Shown: positions 59,135 to 64,000 of the stretch, piece by piece
Layout: each line of letters begins with the position of its first letter
Numbering within the stretch: the stretch's first letter is position 1
Origin: an uncultured Chlorobiota bacterium
Lineage (GTDB): Bacteria; Bacteroidota; Bacteroidia; Bacteroidales; JAADGE01
Length of the DNA stretch: 64,000 bases
Assembly (NCBI GenBank): GCA_947311255.1
Contig: CAMZKL010000032.1
Location: 1-64,000, forward strand
Reading direction: 5' to 3'
Notes under the pieces: generated by a model
Databases searched by the model: none
The model's input: only the letters and a program-made list of their open reading frames with translations
What the model was told of the DNA's origin: nothing
Position numbers and translations under genes: made by a program

Positions 59135-59142
59135 CAAATTTA
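59135..59142 (-). promoter_or_regulatory. Putative -7 promoter element TAAATTTG for glyS-dusB
   Basis: CAAATTTA on + strand, 14 nt upstream of the glyS start. Confidence 0.5.
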
Positions 59143-59336
59143 AAAAAATTAACCTGTATTGTTCATACGAATTAACAAAAATATTATACGAAGATATTTA
59201 TCACTTTTTTTTACTCATGTTTTGTTCTTCTAATTTTTTTATAAACATCTAATTTATGATAAAACAATTATTATGCTGTAAATCAGTATATTACATTATT
59301 TGTTAATAAGTCAATAACTTGACCTTAAAGACTTTA

Positions 59337-59361
59337 TGGGGTAAAGTGGGTGATTGTGGGA
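59337..59361 (+). promoter_or_regulatory. Putative MraZ operator: three TGGGN direct repeats with 10-bp period
   Basis: TGGGG-taaag-TGGGT-gattg-TGGGA immediately upstream of the mraZ -7 element. Confidence 0.85.
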
Positions 59362-59371
59362 TAAAATGTTT

Positions 59372-59379
59372 TATATTTG
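59372..59379 (+). promoter_or_regulatory. Putative -7 promoter element TATATTTG for the mraZ/dcw cluster
   Basis: TAnnTTTG consensus 26 nt upstream of ATG 59406, 10 nt after the TGGGN boxes. Confidence 0.65.
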
Positions 59380-59405
59380 CACTAAATATTTTAATAAAGA
59401 ATAGA

Positions 59406-59870
59406 ATGACAAATTTTAAAGGCGACTTCACGGCAAAAATTGACTCAAAAGGAAGGGTTAGTTTTCCGTCTGCATACATAAAACAGATGCCAGATGAAAG
59501 CCCAAAGAAATTTGTTGTTAAAAAAGACATTTACGACAAGTGTTTGATAATATACACTGACAATGAGTGGAATAGACAAACTGAAATAATAAAACGTAAA
59601 ACAAATCCTTACAATAGGAAACATTCTGCTTTTTTAAGAGAATTTTACAAAGGTACTGCTGAACTAAAACTTGATTCTAATAATAGAATTTTAATTCCAT
59701 CAAGGTTAATAGATGAAATTGAAATAAAAAAAGATATTCAGTTTTTAGGACAAAACCAAAAGATTGAAATTTGGTCTGCCGAAAACTATAATACAATTGG
59801 TTTAAATCCAGATGAATTTTCAAATCTTGCTGAAGAAATAATGGGAGGCGATTTACCAGAACTAGATTAA
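59406..59870 (+). CDS. mraZ: Transcriptional regulator MraZ
   Basis: 'FKGDFTAKIDSKGRVSFPSAYIKQM', 'GTAELKLDSNNRILIPSRLIDEIEI' (two AbrB-like halves); ATG 59406 replaces ORF start 59319. Confidence 0.94.
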   Translation: MTNFKGDFTAKIDSKGRVSFPSAYIKQMPDESPKKFVVKKDIYDKCLIIYTDNEWNRQTEIIKRKTNPYNRKHSAFLREFYKGTAELKLDSNNRILIPSRLIDEIEIKKDIQFLGQNQKIEIWSAENYNTIGLNPDEFSNLAEEIMGGDLPELD

Positions 59871-59892
59871 CTCATGTTTTTCAATATTAAAA

Positions 59893-60816
59893 ATGAAAAG
59901 AGATTATCACATACCAGTTTTATTGAAAAAATCTGTTGATGGTTTGAACATTGACCCAAAAGGTATCTACGTTGACGTTACATTTGGAGGTGGCGGACAT
60001 TCAATTGAAATTTTAAAAAAATTAACAACCGGAAAACTTATAGCAATTGACCAAGATACAGATGCTGAAAAGAATACAAAAAACATAAAATCCGATAAAG
60101 AATATAAAAATAAATTTATTTTTTTTCATACAAATTTCAAATATTTAGAAAACTTCATTCAATATGCAGGCTATGAAAAAGTAGATGGAATTATTGCTGA
60201 CCTTGGTGTATCTTCTCATCAATTTGATGAACCAACAAGAGGTTTTTCATTTATGAAAAGTGATATTCCGGACATGAGAATGAATAAAGACGCAAAATAC
60301 TCATCATTAGACATTCTAAATTATTACTCCGAAGACGAATTATTTAGAATTTTAAGAACATACGGAGAGTTGAAAAGTGCAGGAAAACTTTCAACTGCAA
60401 TTACAAAATATCGAAAAGAAACTAAAATTAACGAAATAGAGCAGTTAAATAAAATAATAAGAGAAACAATAAAAACCAGCAAGGAATATAAAATTTTTGC
60501 AAAAGTATATCAAGCCCTAAGAATTGAAACAAACAAAGAGCTTGAAGTTTTAAAAGATTTGCTTAAACAAAGTTCTATATTATTAAAAAAAGGAGGAAGA
60601 CTTGTAATTATTAGTTATCACTCCTTAGAAGATCGTATTGTTAAAAATTACTTAAAATTCAATAATTTTGAAGGAATTAGAATAACAGATTTTTACGGCA
60701 AACAAGAAAAGAATTTTAAAGAAATTACAAAAAAAGCAATTATTCCTGACAATATTGAAACAGAAACAAATAGCAGGGCAAGAAGTGCAAAGCTAAGAAT
60801 AGCAGAAAGAATATAA
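59893..60816 (+). CDS. rsmH: 16S rRNA (cytosine(1402)-N(4))-methyltransferase
   Basis: 'YHIPVLLKKSVDGLNIDPKGIYVDVTFGGGGHS', 'GIIADLGVSSHQFDEPTRGFSF', 'LVIISYHSLEDRIVKNYLK'. Confidence 0.97.
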   Translation: MKRDYHIPVLLKKSVDGLNIDPKGIYVDVTFGGGGHSIEILKKLTTGKLIAIDQDTDAEKNTKNIKSDKEYKNKFIFFHTNFKYLENFIQYAGYEKVDGIIADLGVSSHQFDEPTRGFSFMKSDIPDMRMNKDAKYSSLDILNYYSEDELFRILRTYGELKSAGKLSTAITKYRKETKINEIEQLNKIIRETIKTSKEYKIFAKVYQALRIETNKELEVLKDLLKQSSILLKKGGRLVIISYHSLEDRIVKNYLKFNNFEGIRITDFYGKQEKNFKEITKKAIIPDNIETETNSRARSAKLRIAERI

Positions 60817-61146
60817 ATGGGAAGGGTAAAAACAATAATAAGAAACATTCTAACAGGAAATTGGCTGGGAAGTGAAATTAAATCAGAAAATATTTATTAT
60901 ACACTTTTTATTGTCTTACTTGTTATTTTATTAATTTATAATAAGTACAGAACAGAAGAATTAGTTGTTAAAAAAAAGACATTAAAAGAAAATGTTGAAG
61001 TTTTACATTCAAAACACACAAAGATAGAGACAAAACTTATGGAATTTGGAACTGAAAGAAAAGTAGCAAATGATAGTACAATAATTAATTTAGGCTTAAA
61101 ACTACCGGAAAAACCTCCTAAAGTAATAATAATTAAAAAAGATTGA
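60817..61146 (+). CDS. FtsL-like small division membrane protein
   Basis: 109 aa, single TM 'IYYTLFIVLLVILLIYNKYRTEELV' then coiled coil; position between rsmH and the PBP gene. Confidence 0.8.
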   Translation: MGRVKTIIRNILTGNWLGSEIKSENIYYTLFIVLLVILLIYNKYRTEELVVKKKTLKENVEVLHSKHTKIETKLMEFGTERKVANDSTIINLGLKLPEKPPKVIIIKKD

Positions 61147-61187
61147 AAATAAATAAACATCACATAAAATCAACACTTTAAAATTTA

Positions 61188-63302
61188 ATGGGAAACAGAA
61201 AACAAATAATAAGCAGAACGGCAGTAGTCTATATCGGACTGTTATTTTTTGTTATTTACATATATTCAAGCCTCATCAAAACAATGTTCTTTGAAGGAAA
61301 CAAATGGAAAATAAAAATAAATTCATATGCAGTTAATTTAAGGGAGGACAAACCAAACAGAGGAAACATTTATGATGACAAAGGCAAACTGCTTGCAACA
61401 TCAGTAAACTTCTTTGATGTTCACATGGACACTCGTGCAGGCGGATTAACCGACAAATTGTTTAATGAAAAAGTTGACAGTTTGGCAATCTGTTTATCTA
61501 ATTTTTTCAAAGACAAAACCAAAGAAGATTACAAAAAGAAATTGATAAATGCAAGAAGAAGATCCTCGCGATTTTTAAAAATTGCAGACAAATTAACTTA
61601 CGATGAGTTTGTTGAAATAAAAAAATTTCCACTTTTCAGATATAATAGTAACAAAGGAGGTTTTTTAAGTAAAAAAACAACTAAAAGAAAGCGTCCATTT
61701 GATAGATTAATGCGGAGAACAATAGGATTTTTAAGTGAACATAAGGGAACAGGATTAAAACAAGGGAAAGCAGGACTAGAATACACATACAACAGAGAAC
61801 TTGGAGGAAGATCAGGCAAATCATACATGAAAAAAATTGGAGGAGGAAACTGGATGAAAATTAAAGGAGGAGAAGTGTTAGAAAAAGAAAATGGCATGGA
61901 TTTACACACATCAATAGATATTGACCTACAAGACTATGTTGACGATATATTAAGAAAACAATTAACAAAATTAAAAGCAGATTACGGCTCAGTTGTAGTT
62001 ATGGAAGTTAAAACCGGATACATTAAGGCTATTGCAAATTTAAAAAGATATGAAAATAACACTTTTACAGAAGTTTTAAATTATGCTATAGGTGAAAACT
62101 TAGCTCCAGGTTCCACTTTTAAATTGCCTGTTTTAATGGCTGCTCTTGAAGACGGTGTTGTGGGTTTAAACGATATTATTGACACAAAAAAAGGGAACAT
62201 CCATTACAAAGGTGTGGACATAAACGATTCAGATGGTCATGCTTATGGTAAAATAACTGTGGAACAAGTCTTTGCAAAATCATCAAATGTAGGGATGGTT
62301 AAAATTATTGATGAAAATTATGTGAAAAAAGGTAAAATAAAACATTTTTTAAAACAATTGTATGCTCTCGGCATAGGAGATATTTCCGGTGTGGATATTT
62401 CCGGAGAAGACGATCCTATTATAAAATCACCAGACAATTCTTCATGGGCACCGTCAACTCCCGGTATGATAGCACATGGGTACGAAGTAAGAATTTCGCC
62501 TCTTCAACTTTTAAACTTTTATAATGCTGTTGCAAATAATGGGCAAATGGTTAAGCCTCAAATTGTTAAAAAAATTGAAAAAAACGGCATTATTTTAAAA
62601 GAATTTAAACCTCAAATAACAAATTCGCTTATTTGCTCAAAATCTACACTGAAAAAAGCACAAAAAATATTAAGAGACGTAGTTACTGATGGTACTGCTA
62701 AATTAATAAATACAAAAAAATATAAAATATCAGGAAAAACCGGAACAACAGAATATTATGACGCAGAAACAAAAACACATAACGACAAATATAGAGCATC
62801 ATTTGTAGGATATTTCCCATCTGAAAATCCAAAATATTCAATTATTGTTGTAATTAACAAACCTAAAACAGATTTTTATGGAGCATTAGCAGCTGCACCT
62901 GTTTTTAAAAAAATTGCTGATAAAATTTTTAAAGGAGATCGAGAATTAAATCCAAATACAGACACAATCTCAAACACAGAACTTCCTCTCTCAAAAAATG
63001 GAAATCAAGATGAATTATGTCATATATTAACAGCCCTTTCAATACCAATAAAAAAAAATACGAAAAAATCAAAATGGGTAACATCAGAAGTAAAAGAGAA
63101 CAAAATTTTATTTAATAATAAAAAAATAAAAGCTGAAATTCTACCGGACTTACGATATATGGGTGCAAAAGACGCAATTTATATAATTGAAAACATGGGA
63201 GCGATTCCATTAATAAAAGGAAGAGGGTTTGTAACAGCACAATCAATTGCTCCTGGTACTAAAATAAAAAAAGGGATGAAAATTAAAATTGAATTAAAAT
63301 AA
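61188..63302 (+). CDS. ftsI: Penicillin-binding protein, FtsI/SpoVD class with C-terminal PASTA domain
   Basis: 'RGNIYDDKGKLLATSVNFFDVHMD', 'GENLAPGSTFKLPVLMAAL' (STFK), 'SSNVGM', 'SGKTGTTEYYD' (KTGT), C-terminal PASTA-like 'LPDLRYMGAKDAIYIIENMG'. Confidence 0.93.
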   Translation: MGNRKQIISRTAVVYIGLLFFVIYIYSSLIKTMFFEGNKWKIKINSYAVNLREDKPNRGNIYDDKGKLLATSVNFFDVHMDTRAGGLTDKLFNEKVDSLAICLSNFFKDKTKEDYKKKLINARRRSSRFLKIADKLTYDEFVEIKKFPLFRYNSNKGGFLSKKTTKRKRPFDRLMRRTIGFLSEHKGTGLKQGKAGLEYTYNRELGGRSGKSYMKKIGGGNWMKIKGGEVLEKENGMDLHTSIDIDLQDYVDDILRKQLTKLKADYGSVVVMEVKTGYIKAIANLKRYENNTFTEVLNYAIGENLAPGSTFKLPVLMAALEDGVVGLNDIIDTKKGNIHYKGVDINDSDGHAYGKITVEQVFAKSSNVGMVKIIDENYVKKGKIKHFLKQLYALGIGDISGVDISGEDDPIIKSPDNSSWAPSTPGMIAHGYEVRISPLQLLNFYNAVANNGQMVKPQIVKKIEKNGIILKEFKPQITNSLICSKSTLKKAQKILRDVVTDGTAKLINTKKYKISGKTGTTEYYDAETKTHNDKYRASFVGYFPSENPKYSIIVVINKPKTDFYGALAAAPVFKKIADKIFKGDRELNPNTDTISNTELPLSKNGNQDELCHILTALSIPIKKNTKKSKWVTSEVKENKILFNNKKIKAEILPDLRYMGAKDAIYIIENMGAIPLIKGRGFVTAQSIAPGTKIKKGMKIKIELK

Positions 63303-63317
63303 TTCACAACCAAGATA

Positions 63318-64000
63318 ATGCAAAAGCAACTAAAAGACATAATCAAAAACATTAATTCCAAATTAATATCTGGCTCTATTGATACATTCGTTTCAGGAAT
63401 TAGTTTCGATTCTCGGAAAACAAAAAAAGGACATCTTTTTGTAGCTGTTGCAGGGGTTAATGTAGATGGTCATAATTTTATTAAAAATGCAATTAAAGCG
63501 GGTGCATCTGCAATAATTACAGAAACAAATATTCTAATTAATGAAAACATTACAATTTTAAAAGTTGAAAACAGCTCTCAAACCTTAGGCATTGTTACAT
63601 CAAACTTTTACGACAACCCTTCTTCAAAAATAAAGCTTATAGGAATAACTGGCACGAACGGAAAAACAACCACTGCAACATTATTATATAAATTATTTTT
63701 GAGTTTAGGATACAAAACAGGTTTAATTTCAACAGTAAAAAATTACATAAACAAAAACGGAATACCAACAAAATATACAACACCAGATACAATAACATTT
63801 AACAATTTACTCAACGAAATGGTTCTTGCAGGTTGTGAATACTGTTTTGCAGAAGTAAGTTCTCATGCAATACACCAAAACAGAATTGGAGGACTAACAT
63901 TTTCAGCCGCAGTTTTTACAAATATTACTCATGACCATCTAGACTATCATAAAACTTTTAAAGAATACATAAAAATCAAAAAAAGTTTTTTTGATAATTT
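63318..64000 (+). CDS. murE: UDP-N-acetylmuramoyl-tripeptide synthetase MurE (3' truncated by window edge)
   Basis: Open frame from ATG 63318: MQKQLKDIIKNINSKLISGSIDTFVSGISFDSRKTKKGHLFVAVAGVNVDGH...IGITGTNGKTTTATLLYKLF; order after ftsI. Confidence 0.92.
   Translation, partial: MQKQLKDIIKNINSKLISGSIDTFVSGISFDSRKTKKGHLFVAVAGVNVDGHNFIKNAIKAGASAIITETNILINENITILKVENSSQTLGIVTSNFYDNPSSKIKLIGITGTNGKTTTATLLYKLFLSLGYKTGLISTVKNYINKNGIPTKYTTPDTITFNNLLNEMVLAGCEYCFAEVSSHAIHQNRIGGLTFSAAVFTNITHDHLDYHKTFKEYIKIKKSFFDN

Noticed and set aside
1-64000. CRISPR array, tRNA/rRNA, transposon or prophage
   Set aside because: Looked for regularly spaced repeats, cloverleaf-like GC-richer segments, transposase/integrase motifs and phage structural genes; none seen. 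A tRNAscan, Infernal or ISfinder search would be needed to exclude weak cases.

Overview
AT-rich chromosomal segment of a Bacteroidota-type bacterium, judged from T9SS C-terminal sorting domains, GldE, DUF3098, TAnnTTTG -7 promoters and the lack of obvious Shine-Dalgarno sequences. Coding density is high and the content is mostly core: tyrS, mrp, nifU-like, accC-like, gldE, ssb, der, manB-like, natAB-like ABC exporter, U32 peptidase, lpxK, sppA, uppP, truB, queA, dusB, glyS, and the start of the division/cell-wall cluster (mraZ-rsmH-ftsL-like-PBP-murE). I saw no rRNA, tRNA, CRISPR array, transposase, integrase or phage genes. The main accessory-looking block is ~6.2-15.6 kb. It holds two tandem paralogous secreted Omp28/thioredoxin-like proteins with Ig-like repeats and T9SS tails, a small T9SS-tailed protein, a TlpA-like thioredoxin, a DUF6029-like outer-membrane protein and an Omp28-like lipoprotein. 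Every member carries a closely spaced cysteine pair, so this is my best candidate for an under-described system (an exported thiol/disulfide module). Other notable signals are three TGGGN boxes at exact 10-bp spacing upstream of mraZ, an 82-bp quasi-palindromic ACGGAT/ATCCGT element at 144-225, and several perfect hairpins. All product names come from reading protein motifs without database searches.
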